Source: an uncultured Actinomycetes bacterium (GTDB taxonomy: Bacteria; Actinomycetota; Acidimicrobiia; Acidimicrobiales; Ilumatobacteraceae). From it: DNA of 64,000 nt. Shown one piece after another: positions 1 through 7,733 of the stretch. The DNA lies in assembly GCA_903872155.1 (NCBI GenBank), contig CAIQJP010000026.1, positions 23,333-87,332 on the forward strand. Reading direction: 5' to 3'. Both the position numbers and the translations under genes were made by a program. The stretch's first letter is position 1; the number at the start of each line of letters is the position of its first letter. The notes under the pieces are model-generated. The model saw only the letters and a program-made list of their open reading frames with translations, had not been told where the DNA came from and did not search any database.

Positions 1-471
1 GGCTTCAAAGGCTTCGGTGCCGTTGTAGACCCAGTTCAACATGTCTTCGATGTGCGGGAAAGTCTTGAGAACTTCGCCGCCCTTCAGTACTCGACCGGCT
101 CCACCAGCACCGTCGGCACCATGACAACTGGCGCAGGCGCCATAGTTCGCAATTCCGATTGCGACTGGTCCACTGGCTTCGGCCTTTTGGGGCTGCAAAC
201 CACGGACATACATGAACAAGAAAATGGGCATGAGGGCCAAAGTGGCCATCGCCCATGACGGGATGCGGCCACGGGTCTTGGCAGCCTTGATATAGGCAGG
301 ATCGGGCTTTGAAACTGCAGCTTTTGCTGGGGTTTCTGCAACAACCTTCGCTACCGGGGCAGCGGCAGTGGTTGCCGGCGTCGACGCAGCAGCCTCGCTT
401 GAGGATGCGTCTCCACCCGCAGCTTTACGCTCGCGGGAACGCTTCAATAGGTGCTCGGGAATCTCGGTCAC
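1..471 (-). CDS. membrane-anchored monoheme cytochrome c (3' end outside window)
   Basis: This is the first 157 codons of a minus-strand gene that runs off the left edge. It starts at GTG 471, with an AAAGGA ribosome site about 9 bases upstream. Residues 1-70 are an Ala/Lys/Pro-rich cytoplasmic tail beginning VTEIPEHLLKRS, followed by one membrane segment (about 71-88). The extracytoplasmic part has a single heme c site, CASCH (113-117), followed by a Gly-rich loop. It is therefore a membrane-tethered electron carrier that probably works with the bc module encoded divergently, or with a terminal oxidase further left. The N-terminal tail is nearly identical to that of the subunit-IV-like protein at 2625. 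The partner and the axial methionine lie outside the visible part. Confidence 0.85.
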   Translation of the reverse strand, partial: MTEIPEHLLKRSRERKAAGGDASSSEAAASTPATTAAAPVAKVVAETPAKAAVSKPDPAYIKAAKTRGRIPSWAMATLALMPIFLFMYVRGLQPQKAEASGPVAIGIANYGACASCHGADGAGGAGRVLKGGEVLKTFPHIEDMLNWVYNGTEAFEA

Positions 472-909
472 AGGCCAGTCCTTTCGGGCGTGGGGCACGA
501 CAAATAATTGACGGACACCAATTGGTGACCGACTTCGGTAAGAACACTAGAGGGCGAGCGACCCCATGACGGAATTCCTCGTCATTTTCTCTCAGGAAAC
601 CCGTCACGCGTTGCTCGATTTCAGTACCGTGAACTTGCGCACAACCATGCTGAACAGGGTGGGTGTGCTGATAGACCTCTACTCGGTGACTCGTAGGCGG
701 TCACTGGCCGTCAGGAAAGTTTGTTCGGTCCAACTTCAAGGAGTTGGGGCGCGCGTGACCCTTGGCGACTAAGGTTCAAGGTGGTCCTGGTGGCGGTAGC
801 TGTCAGATCCACATTTGGAATCAAATTTAGAAATAACAAACCACCAACCATTACGTGCAACGACCATGTATCGACCTCGTTACAGGGCATAGAAGGGATG
901 ACCGGCTGC
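472..909. promoter_or_regulatory. divergent intergenic region between cytochrome c and the bc/nuo operon
   Basis: This stretch of about 440 bases separates two divergent respiratory transcription units. No open frame in it resembles a protein. It contains a perfect 12-base palindrome CACCAATTGGTG at 516-527 and an imperfect inverted repeat ATGACG/CGTCAT at 566-571 and 580-585. AGAAGGG at 891-897 is the likely ribosome site of the first operon gene. I could not fix -35/-10 boxes with confidence. Confidence 0.55.
516..527. promoter_or_regulatory. 12-base perfect palindrome, candidate operator
   Basis: CACCAATTGGTG is a perfect inverted repeat about 45 bases upstream of the minus-strand cytochrome c start, in the divergent regulatory region. 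A dimeric regulator site is possible. No regulator gene is adjacent, so the role is inference. Confidence 0.3.
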
Positions 910-1386
910 ATGCTGGCTATAAACATTCTGAAATGGCCGGGAATGAATCAGGCTTTCCTATTCTCCTTGGTATTGACCATCATTTTGACTGGTCTGATTT
1001 TTGTGTACGGAAAACGTCGTCCGATCGGCACACCAGTGTCATGGGGCGAAGCGATGATTGGTTCGGTCTACGCATTCTTCGTCATGTTCATTGCGTATGG
1101 TGTCTTGCCTCACCAGTGGCTCGTACATGTGCAAAACGAACTCGGCTGGCGTTCTGATAAACCGTTCCTCGGACCGGGCTCGATTTTCAAATCAAAGGCA
1201 AAGGGCGGAAGTTTCCCCTTTGACATCAACTACCTACAGATTGGCGACATTCTTGTCACCGGGATCTACGGCGTGCTCTTGGGCGTGCAGATTTACACCT
1301 GGGTATGGTGGCAAAAGCGGGGAACAAAGAAGTCAACTGATGTTGAGCAATCAACGTATGGTCGTCCTTTGGTGAAAAAGGCATAA
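910..1386 (+). CDS. small membrane protein at the head of the bc operon, family not recognised
   Basis: About 158 residues with three hydrophobic segments: one near the N-terminus (residues 11-33), one with a GVLPHQW turn, and one near the C-terminus ending VWWQKR. There is no cofactor motif. I chose ATG 910 because AGAAGGG lies 12 bases upstream; ATG 898 sits directly against that sequence, and the frame stays open upstream to 721 without a convincing start. It is the first gene of the run and lies 3 bases before the ferredoxin gene, so an accessory or assembly role in the quinol oxidase is likely. I do not recognise the family. Confidence 0.75.
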   Translation: MLAINILKWPGMNQAFLFSLVLTIILTGLIFVYGKRRPIGTPVSWGEAMIGSVYAFFVMFIAYGVLPHQWLVHVQNELGWRSDKPFLGPGSIFKSKAKGGSFPFDINYLQIGDILVTGIYGVLLGVQIYTWVWWQKRGTKKSTDVEQSTYGRPLVKKA

Positions 1387-1389
1387 CTC

Positions 1390-1803
1390 ATGGCCCGTAC
1401 CGACGCCAATCCGCCGATGATGCCATTCACCGACCAGTACCAACTGGTCGAGGTGGATGCGGACTATCTCACCAAGGCGGTGAAACCCAAGCAGTTCATT
1501 CATATCGATCAATCTGAATGCATCATGTGTGAGGGTTGCGTCGATATCTGTCCGTGGAAGTGCATTCACATGGTGACGCCCGATGCTGTGGTCGAAGCCA
1601 CAGGAACAGAGCGTCCAGGAATTGATCCCAACGACAATGTTCTTTTTATTATTGATGATGATGTGTGTACGCGTTGTGCACTGTGCGTCGATCGGTGTCC
1701 GACCGGCGTCATCATTCTCGGCAAGGCCGGTGCAGCACTTGCAACCGGTGACACACACACCCGTACCGCAAACCACGGTTACGCCTACGGAATGCGTTTC
1801 TAG
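1390..1803 (+). CDS. ferredoxin-like protein with two [4Fe-4S] clusters
   Basis: 137 residues with two classical 4Fe-4S motifs, CIMCEGCVDICP and CTRCALCVDRCP, separated by a spacer of about 40 residues. There is no membrane segment or signal peptide, so it should be cytoplasmic or a peripheral subunit. It lies between a small membrane protein (3-base gap) and cytochrome b (11-base gap), so it is co-transcribed with the quinol oxidase. Standard bc1 and b6f complexes do not contain such a subunit; it may be a peripheral electron entry or exit point, or a soluble carrier. The spacing between the motifs resembles polyferredoxin subunits of membrane oxidoreductases more than small soluble ferredoxins. 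Confidence 0.9.
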   Translation: MARTDANPPMMPFTDQYQLVEVDADYLTKAVKPKQFIHIDQSECIMCEGCVDICPWKCIHMVTPDAVVEATGTERPGIDPNDNVLFIIDDDVCTRCALCVDRCPTGVIILGKAGAALATGDTHTRTANHGYAYGMRF

Positions 1804-1814
1804 GAGACAAGCAC

Positions 1815-2597
1815 ATGGCTAAGGTCATCGAAGATCCCCGACCCACCGCAAAAGAGCGGCTGAATAAAACGGTAGATGGAGTACAAGGCAGTCAAGCCTG
1901 GAACTCAATCTTCCGTCCTGGTTCTATTTTCCGTAAGGGCTACACCGACAGTCCGCGTAACCGTTCATACGTGATCATGAACTCAGTGCTATATCACTTG
2001 CACCCAGTGAAGGTGAAGCGCCATGCAGTCAAGGTCAGTTACACCTTGTGTCTCGGAGGCCTGAGCTTCTTCCTCTTTATTTTGTTAACCGTGACCGGCA
2101 TCTTCTTGATGTTCTTCTATCGACCCGAAGCCACTGCGGCATGGAATGACATCAGCAGTCTTCAGACTTCGGTGGCGTTCGGATTACTTGTGAGAAATAT
2201 GCACAGATGGGGCGCGCACTTAATGGTGCTCTCCGTGTTCTTGCACATGGCTCGCGTTTTCTATCACGGTGCATACAAAGCTCCGCGCGAATTCAACTGG
2301 GTTATCGGCGTTGTGTTGTTGACACTCACCTTGTTGCTTTCGTTCACCGGCTACTTGTTGCCATGGGACCAGTTGTCCATGTGGGCCGTGGCAGTAGGAA
2401 CAAACATGATGGGCTATACGCCAGTGTTTGGTTCGCAAGTGCGTTTCGTGTTGCTCGGTGGTGTTGAAATTGGTTCTGAAACCTTGTTGCGTTGGTACGT
2501 GTTGCACGTACTCATGCTTCCTTTCGTCATCGTGATCTTCATGGCTATCCACTTCTGGCGTGTCCGTAAGGACGGCGGCATCTCAGGTCCTTTGTGA
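1815..2597 (+). CDS. cytochrome b, N-terminal half, b6 type (four-helix core)
   Basis: 260 residues forming the heme-bearing half of a split cytochrome b in a quinol:cytochrome c reductase. Heme ligands are His130 and His144 in one helix and His231 and His246 in another. The 14-residue gap in the second pair is the cytochrome b6 spacing; mitochondrial-type cytochrome b has 13. Cys79 in TLCLGG aligns with the cysteine that binds the extra heme c(i) in b6f complexes. GYLLPWDQ and the C-terminal GGISGPL also match b6. The N-terminal 55 residues are a charged extension. The subunit-IV-like gene follows after 27 bases. Confidence 0.95.
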   Translation: MAKVIEDPRPTAKERLNKTVDGVQGSQAWNSIFRPGSIFRKGYTDSPRNRSYVIMNSVLYHLHPVKVKRHAVKVSYTLCLGGLSFFLFILLTVTGIFLMFFYRPEATAAWNDISSLQTSVAFGLLVRNMHRWGAHLMVLSVFLHMARVFYHGAYKAPREFNWVIGVVLLTLTLLLSFTGYLLPWDQLSMWAVAVGTNMMGYTPVFGSQVRFVLLGGVEIGSETLLRWYVLHVLMLPFVIVIFMAIHFWRVRKDGGISGPL

Positions 2598-2624
2598 CCG
2601 GTGCTTGAAAGGACTTGACTCAAC

Positions 2625-3383
2625 ATGACTGAAATCCCCGAACACCTCCTGAAGCGAGCACAAGCTGCTCGCGATAAGGCTGCTGCTGATGCCGGTGCTG
2701 CTGCGCCGGCTGCCAGTGATGCACCGGCTGCTGATCCGCGTATTCCTGCACATCTACTTGAGCGCAGCAAAGCTGCCAAGACAAAAGCTGATGGCGAAGG
2801 TGGCGCAGTTGCTGTTGCCGAAAAAGTTGGCGCCCTCGTTGCCGCTGCTCCAGCCGCTGGTGGAATTCCTGTTGGTGCTGGTCCTGGTGGACACACTCAG
2901 CGTTTGTTGACAGTCGTTAAGTCGGGGTCAATTCAAGACGTCAAAGCAACACCAGTTGACAAAGTCCACACGTGGCCGCACTTGTTGGCAGCTGAATTTG
3001 TTGCAGCATTGGCTTGTACTGCGTTCTTGTTCTTCTTCTCGATTTTCGTGAACGCACCGCTGTTGCAGTTGGCCAACCCCAACCGCACACCGAACCCTTC
3101 AAAGGCTCCTTGGTACTTCCTCGGTTTGCAGGAATTGCTCACCATGTTCCACCCCATGGTCGCTGGTGTGACAGTTCCAGGTATTGCCTTGTTCGCATTA
3201 ATTCTTGCTCCGTACATTGACAAGAACCCATCGAACAAACCCGAAGATCGCAAGTTCGCAACTTCAATCATGACAGTGCACCTCATGTTCTGGGCAGTGC
3301 TCGTGATGATCGGTTCGTTCTTCCGTGGTCCCGGATTCAACTTCGTCTTCCCATGGCGCGACGGCCTGTTCTTCGAGTTGTGA
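2625..3383 (+). CDS. cytochrome b C-terminal half / subunit-IV-like protein
   Basis: 252 residues. About 95 residues of Ala/Lys/Pro-rich cytoplasmic sequence contain two copies of a short motif, IPEHLLKRA near residue 4 and IPAHLLERS near residue 43. Three hydrophobic segments follow, corresponding to helices E-G of cytochrome b. The quinol-site signature PEWY is replaced by APWY (in SKAPWYFLGLQELL), so the usual acidic residue is absent there. Subunit IV is normally about 160 residues, so the tail is an addition. The start ATG 2625 has GAAAGGA about 12 bases upstream. It completes the split cytochrome b with the preceding gene. Confidence 0.93.
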   Translation: MTEIPEHLLKRAQAARDKAAADAGAAAPAASDAPAADPRIPAHLLERSKAAKTKADGEGGAVAVAEKVGALVAAAPAAGGIPVGAGPGGHTQRLLTVVKSGSIQDVKATPVDKVHTWPHLLAAEFVAALACTAFLFFFSIFVNAPLLQLANPNRTPNPSKAPWYFLGLQELLTMFHPMVAGVTVPGIALFALILAPYIDKNPSNKPEDRKFATSIMTVHLMFWAVLVMIGSFFRGPGFNFVFPWRDGLFFEL

Positions 3384-3396
3384 GGATCAAACTTTT

Positions 3397-4254
3397 ATGA
3401 CACCCCTAGCAACAATCATTATTGCCATCGCAGTCATTGTGGTGTTGGCCGCTGTCGTCCTTGTGACGTCGGCTCGTCGCTCCGATGTTCGCGGCGCTGG
3501 CGCGTTGTCACGTGAAACCGTGAAGCGCGACAAGTCCATCAAGGCCGAGTCGGGCGCTGGACCGACTGGTGCAGCGTACGAATCAACAGAAGTTGCAACT
3601 CGTTCATCCGAACTTGCTAAGGCCACCGAAGTTGCACCCGTTGCCTGGGAAGCGCCCGATCAAGATGCAATCGATGTTTCGCGTCGTCAGTTCTTTAACC
3701 GTGCTGCAATTACTTTGATGACGACAAGCATCGCGTCCTTTGGTGTTGCATGCATCGCCTTCTTGTGGCCACGCGCTGGTGGAGGCTTCGGTTCAAAGGT
3801 CACCGTTGGACGCCTCGAGGATTTGATTGTGCAGATTCGTAGCGATAAGGGATTCGTGTACAAGCCCGAAGCGCGTACATGGCTGACCGCGTATCCCGCC
3901 GATGCTTTGCCGAAAGCGCGTAAGGCTTACGCCAAGCAAGGTCCAGTGCTCGCCGGAATGGAAGCCGGAATTGTGGCGTTGTACCAGAAGTGCCCGCACC
4001 TTGGTTGCCGTGTTCCCGAGTGCAAGAGTTCGCAATGGTTTGAATGCCCGTGTCATGGTTCGCAGTACAACCGTGTTGGCGAAAAGAAAGCTGGTCCCGC
4101 ACCTCGCGGAATGGATCGCTTCGGAGTCACGGTCGCTAACGGAAACGTCATTGTCGACACTGGAACAGTTTTTAATGGTCCAGCAATTGGTACCAACACA
4201 ACCGGGCAGGAAGCCGAAGGGCCGCACTGCATTTCCGGAGGAGCACACCACTAA
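3397..4254 (+). CDS. Rieske [2Fe-2S] iron-sulfur protein of the bc complex
   Basis: 285 residues. It has an N-terminal hydrophobic segment (5-25), a hydrophilic stretch, then a Tat-like SRRQFF (95-100) before a second membrane helix, and a C-terminal Rieske domain. Cluster ligands are Cys199/His201 in CPHLGC and Cys217/His220 in CPCHGS; Cys204 and Cys219 would form the usual disulfide. It passes electrons from quinol to cytochrome c. ATG 3397 is chosen over upstream in-frame codons because TGAGGA lies 10 bases before it and the upstream extension lies inside the previous gene. The double-anchor layout with an internal Tat motif resembles actinobacterial QcrA. Confidence 0.95.
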   Translation: MTPLATIIIAIAVIVVLAAVVLVTSARRSDVRGAGALSRETVKRDKSIKAESGAGPTGAAYESTEVATRSSELAKATEVAPVAWEAPDQDAIDVSRRQFFNRAAITLMTTSIASFGVACIAFLWPRAGGGFGSKVTVGRLEDLIVQIRSDKGFVYKPEARTWLTAYPADALPKARKAYAKQGPVLAGMEAGIVALYQKCPHLGCRVPECKSSQWFECPCHGSQYNRVGEKKAGPAPRGMDRFGVTVANGNVIVDTGTVFNGPAIGTNTTGQEAEGPHCISGGAHH

Positions 4255-4256
4255 TC

Positions 4257-5324
4257 ATGATTGCCGCATCAGCTACCAACACCATTGCCATTGTTATCTC
4301 GTTGATCTTCGTGGTCGGCTGGATTGTCTATGCCGTGATGAATCGATCGGCCGGCAAAGCCGAGATCGGTTCAGAAATCGAGCTTGCTGCCAACCGTAAG
4401 GCGTATTACGACGACGAAGAACTCGAAGGTCATCGCTTGCAGCGTATGCAGTTGCTCGGTGTGCTTTTACTTGCCACGATCACTATCGGTCTGCCGGCTT
4501 ATTGGCTTGCTGAACCAAGCCGTCAAGCCAACACCATTGAAGGTAAAGCCAATCGTTTCATTTCGTGGGGCTCGGGTCTCTTCGCTCCGACCGCCGAAGG
4601 TGGATTCAACTGCGCAGGTTGCCACGGTGGAATGAATGGTGCCGGTGGTGCTGCTCCGTACACCGTGACCGATTCAAAGACTGGTGAAGTTAAGGCAGTC
4701 ACGTGGAAGGCGCCGGCCCTCAACACGGTGTTCTACCGATTCGATGAAAGCGAAGTTCGTTTCATTCTGGTGTACGGTCGCCCGTTCTCGCCGATGTCAC
4801 CGTGGGGTATTGACGGTGGTGGACCAATGAACGCGCAACAGATCGATACTTTGCTTGCCTACCTCAAGAGCATTCAGATTCCGCGTGAAGATTGCGTCGT
4901 TGCCGATGCCAATCCGTTGAACTGCGAAGGCGGCCACTTGCCCGTGACCGAACAAGAGAAAATTCAAGCGGCTGCACAAAAGACAGTCGACGATGGAACC
5001 TATGGTTCAATCGGTGAAGCGTTGTTTAATCTCGAACTCAGTTCAGGTGCCTACAGTTGCGCTCGTTGCCACACACCTGGCTGGAGTTGGGGCGAACCTG
5101 GTCAAACTGGTTCGGGTGCATTTGGTTGGAACCTCACTGGTGGAGCAACCAACACACACTTCGCAACTGAGCAAGAGATGATCAACTTCATCAAAGCTGG
5201 TTCGAAGTACGGCGCCAAATACGGAATTCAGGGCCAAGGTTCTGGACGTATGCCTGGGTTCGGTGACCTTCTCACCGATGAACAGATCCAACAGATCGTG
5301 AACTACGTCCGGAACGAACTATGA
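4257..5324 (+). CDS. diheme membrane cytochrome c of the bc complex
   Basis: 355 residues with two hydrophobic segments (about 7-27 and 62-82) and two heme c sites, CAGCH (119-123) and CARCH (268-272), in two c-type domains. The C-terminal SGRMPGFGDLLTDEQ probably supplies the Met ligand of the second heme. A diheme c subunit takes electrons from the Rieske protein and can replace a separate cytochrome c1 plus cytochrome c, as in actinobacterial QcrC; sequence and membrane layout differ from typical QcrC, which has its anchor at the C-terminus. It starts 2 bases after the Rieske stop and overlaps the next gene by 4 bases. Confidence 0.93.
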   Translation: MIAASATNTIAIVISLIFVVGWIVYAVMNRSAGKAEIGSEIELAANRKAYYDDEELEGHRLQRMQLLGVLLLATITIGLPAYWLAEPSRQANTIEGKANRFISWGSGLFAPTAEGGFNCAGCHGGMNGAGGAAPYTVTDSKTGEVKAVTWKAPALNTVFYRFDESEVRFILVYGRPFSPMSPWGIDGGGPMNAQQIDTLLAYLKSIQIPREDCVVADANPLNCEGGHLPVTEQEKIQAAAQKTVDDGTYGSIGEALFNLELSSGAYSCARCHTPGWSWGEPGQTGSGAFGWNLTGGATNTHFATEQEMINFIKAGSKYGAKYGIQGQGSGRMPGFGDLLTDEQIQQIVNYVRNEL

Positions 5325-6142
5325 GCGCACTTCTGAGTATTGGTTGGGAACCCGAACTTCGCGGTCTACTAACAGTCATCATTGGAGCAGTTGCCCTATG
5401 CGGCAGCGTCTATCTACTTCTTGGCACGAACCTTGGTGCCCGCTTGGGATTTTTGGTTGCCATGGCTGGATTGTTTGGCTGGATGATGATGATGGGAATC
5501 ATCTGGATGAGCTACGGAATCGGTCTGAAAGGAACGCAACCTTCGTGGAAGCCGGCCGATCCTTTCACCATTGTTCGTGATGCGAAGTTGTTGCACGAAG
5601 CTGGTGTCATTGATGGACCGGTCACGGTGTCGGCAGATGCGACGTATCCAGAAATTGCGGCAACCGCAGCAACTGCACTTGAAAATGAAAAGTGGAAATT
5701 GCTTCCCACCGACGATCAAGGTCGTGGACAGGCCATTGCTGCAGCTACTGAAATTATTGAAGTCCAATCAAAGATGTATGCAGCGGGCGAGTACGAAGCA
5801 GTAGCTGTGTACGAACGTGGTGGTGAGCGCTACCCGAAATTTGGTGACTCAGTTGACTTCATAGCCTTCTTACATAAGCCGCACTATTCACTCGTTGAGA
5901 TAGCGCCTTTACTGCCACAACGCGATGAGCCAGGTCGTGCGCCTGCTCGTCCGGTCGTCGACAGCAGTCAACCTCATCAGTACGTCATCATGATTCGTGA
6001 TCTTGGTACCAAGCGTCAGCCGGCACTGTTCATCACGATTGGCTCAGCAATCATCTTCTTGCTGTGTTGCCTCATGTTGCACCGTCGTGATCGAATTCTT
6101 GCGGCGCACCTTTCGGGTTCGTCCGTTCCTGCGAAGGTATAA
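5321..6142 (+). CDS. membrane protein of the bc operon, family not recognised
   Basis: 273 residues with two closely spaced N-terminal membrane helices (about 13-35 and 40-65), a hydrophilic domain of about 150 residues, and a C-terminal helix ending in a basic tail. There are no cysteines or histidine pairs suggesting a cofactor. The start overlaps the diheme cytochrome stop by ATGA and nuoA follows after 3 bases, so it sits exactly at the junction of the bc and complex I parts of the operon. A structural or assembly role for the bc complex is the best guess from position alone. Confidence 0.75.
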   Translation: MSALLSIGWEPELRGLLTVIIGAVALCGSVYLLLGTNLGARLGFLVAMAGLFGWMMMMGIIWMSYGIGLKGTQPSWKPADPFTIVRDAKLLHEAGVIDGPVTVSADATYPEIAATAATALENEKWKLLPTDDQGRGQAIAAATEIIEVQSKMYAAGEYEAVAVYERGGERYPKFGDSVDFIAFLHKPHYSLVEIAPLLPQRDEPGRAPARPVVDSSQPHQYVIMIRDLGTKRQPALFITIGSAIIFLLCCLMLHRRDRILAAHLSGSSVPAKV

Positions 6143-6145
6143 CGC

Positions 6146-6610
6146 ATGGGCCAGTACCTCGCAGTTTTCGCTCTCACAGTTCTCGGAATTCTGTTCGGTG
6201 CGCTGAGTTTTGTTGCTTCACGATTGTTGGCGCCCCGCCGGCCATCGTCAGCTAAAGAAGCTCCCTACGAATGTGGAATTGTGCCAACGCGCGAACCACC
6301 TGAACGTTTCCCGGTGAGTTTTTACATCGTGGCGATGTTGTTCATCATGTTCGACATTGAAATCATTTTCATTTATCCGTACGCAGTCAACCGAGCAGAG
6401 CTCGGTGCTTTTGCGTTTTGGGAAATGTTGTCTTTCAGCGTGGTGTTCTTTTTAGCTTTTGTCTACGTAGTTGCGCGCGGCGCCCTTGACTGGGGTCCGG
6501 TTGCCAAGGCTCGTCGACTGGTCGATGGTGTTTCTGCAACGCGTACGTCAACATCGACAATTCGTCGCGTCGGTCTTGAAGGCCGTTCCGATAACGACCA
6601 GGCTGCCTGA
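6146..6610 (+). CDS. nuoA: NADH-quinone oxidoreductase subunit A (complex I, first copy)
   Basis: 154 residues with three membrane helices. APYECGIVP in the first loop and [22 protein letters not shown] are the diagnostic NuoA segments; the acidic residues of FDIEIIF belong to the E-channel. The C-terminus extends about 30 residues beyond the usual NuoA and is Arg/Thr/Ser rich. It is the first of fourteen complex I genes in canonical A-to-N order and follows the bc module after 3 bases, so it appears co-transcribed with it. Confidence 0.97.
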   Translation: MGQYLAVFALTVLGILFGALSFVASRLLAPRRPSSAKEAPYECGIVPTREPPERFPVSFYIVAMLFIMFDIEIIFIYPYAVNRAELGAFAFWEMLSFSVVFFLAFVYVVARGALDWGPVAKARRLVDGVSATRTSTSTIRRVGLEGRSDNDQAA

Positions 6611-6627
6611 GAAGTAGGGGATTCGAT

Positions 6628-7236
6628 ATGGGTGTAGTTCGCAACGTACTCGACGATGGACTTGGTGGTCTCGAACACAACTTCATTACCGGTCGAATTG
6701 AAGATCTGGTGAAGTGGTCACGTAGTCGTTCGAGTTGGGGTGCAACTTTTGGTTTGGCCTGTTGCGCTATTGAAATGATGGGCGCCGGCGGACCGCATTA
6801 CGACATCGCACGCTTTGGTATGGAAGTTTTCCGTGCCTCGCCGCGTCAAGCCGACATCATCATCGTTGCTGGTCGCGTGAGTCAGAAAATGGCTCCCGTA
6901 TTGCGACAGGTATACGACCAAATGATGGAACCCAAATGGGTGATCTCGATGGGTGTGTGCGCCTCGAGTGGCGGCATGTTCAATAACTACGCAATTCTTC
7001 AAGGTGTCGATCAGATCGTGCCCGTTGATGTGTATGCCCCAGGTTGCCCGCCAACACCTGAAACTTTGATTCACGCCATCGAAACATTGCACCAGAAGAT
7101 TGAAGATGGTGAAATCATGCGCCGTCGTGCCACGAGTGGCGCAGGTGCAAATATTCACATCACCGAAATTCCTGCTCAGACTTCACCAGTGCCCGTATCG
7201 CTTGGTCGTCCCGCAACTTCATGGACGTCGTCATGA
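6628..7236 (+). CDS. nuoB: NADH-quinone oxidoreductase subunit B (cluster N2)
   Basis: 202 residues, carrying the terminal [4Fe-4S] cluster N2 that reduces quinone. Cluster ligands are in [17 protein letters not shown] and APGCPPTPE. The C-terminal 40 residues are a low-complexity extension. A ribosome site AGTAGGGG lies about 8 bases before ATG 6628. The stop overlaps the likely nuoC start (ATGA at 7233). It pairs with nuoD to form the quinone pocket. Confidence 0.97.
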   Translation: MGVVRNVLDDGLGGLEHNFITGRIEDLVKWSRSRSSWGATFGLACCAIEMMGAGGPHYDIARFGMEVFRASPRQADIIIVAGRVSQKMAPVLRQVYDQMMEPKWVISMGVCASSGGMFNNYAILQGVDQIVPVDVYAPGCPPTPETLIHAIETLHQKIEDGEIMRRRATSGAGANIHITEIPAQTSPVPVSLGRPATSWTSS

Positions 7237-7733
7237 GTGATGTTGAAGTAACGCCAGAACCGCAACCACAATTGCATGGTTGCCTGTTGAGCGATTCGCG
7301 GGGTCAGCAAGTTGTGCACCCAACTCGTGCTCAATATGTAGCGCTCATGAAGAAGTTGCTCGATGGCGGATTTGTCATGTGTAGCGACCTCACCGCTGCT
7401 GATTACTTAACTCATTCGGGTCGCACCTTGCCCGAAGGTATTGAAGCCGAACGATTTGAAATTGTGGTCAACCTCACAGCGATTGCTACACGCGATCGTA
7501 TTCGTGTTCGAGTACAAGTTCCCGAATCTGATCCGAGCATTGCTTCAATGTTTGATTTGTGGCCCGGAACCGAAGCCATGGAACGCGAAGTTTTTGACAT
7601 GTTCGGTATTTCATTTGACGGGCACCCCGATCTCACGCGTATCTTGATGCCCGAAGATTGGGATGGTCACCCACTTCGTAAGGATTATTCGATCGGTCGC
7701 ATTCCGGTGCAATTCAAGGGGTCGAACTCATGA
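7233..7733 (+). CDS. nuoC: NADH-quinone oxidoreductase subunit C
   Basis: 166 residues from ATG 7233, which overlaps the nuoB stop as ATGA. An in-frame ATG at 7221 would add four residues but is less typical of this operon. The signature [20 protein letters not shown] and the C-terminal GHPLRKDY are the 30-kDa subunit motifs. It is a hydrophilic subunit of the peripheral arm with no cofactor, binding NuoD and NuoI. It is separate from NuoD here, unlike the fused NuoCD of enterobacteria. Confidence 0.96.
   Translation: MSDVEVTPEPQPQLHGCLLSDSRGQQVVHPTRAQYVALMKKLLDGGFVMCSDLTAADYLTHSGRTLPEGIEAERFEIVVNLTAIATRDRIRVRVQVPESDPSIASMFDLWPGTEAMEREVFDMFGISFDGHPDLTRILMPEDWDGHPLRKDYSIGRIPVQFKGSNS

Noticed and set aside
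721..909. N-terminal extension of the first bc-operon membrane protein up to 721
   Set aside because: The extension is basic and lacks hydrophobic or conserved character, and has no ribosome site; the region fits a promoter better.
711..926. Minus-strand frame of 71 codons in the divergent region
   Set aside because: No ribosome site, overlaps the start of the plus-strand gene, and its sequence has no recognisable pattern.
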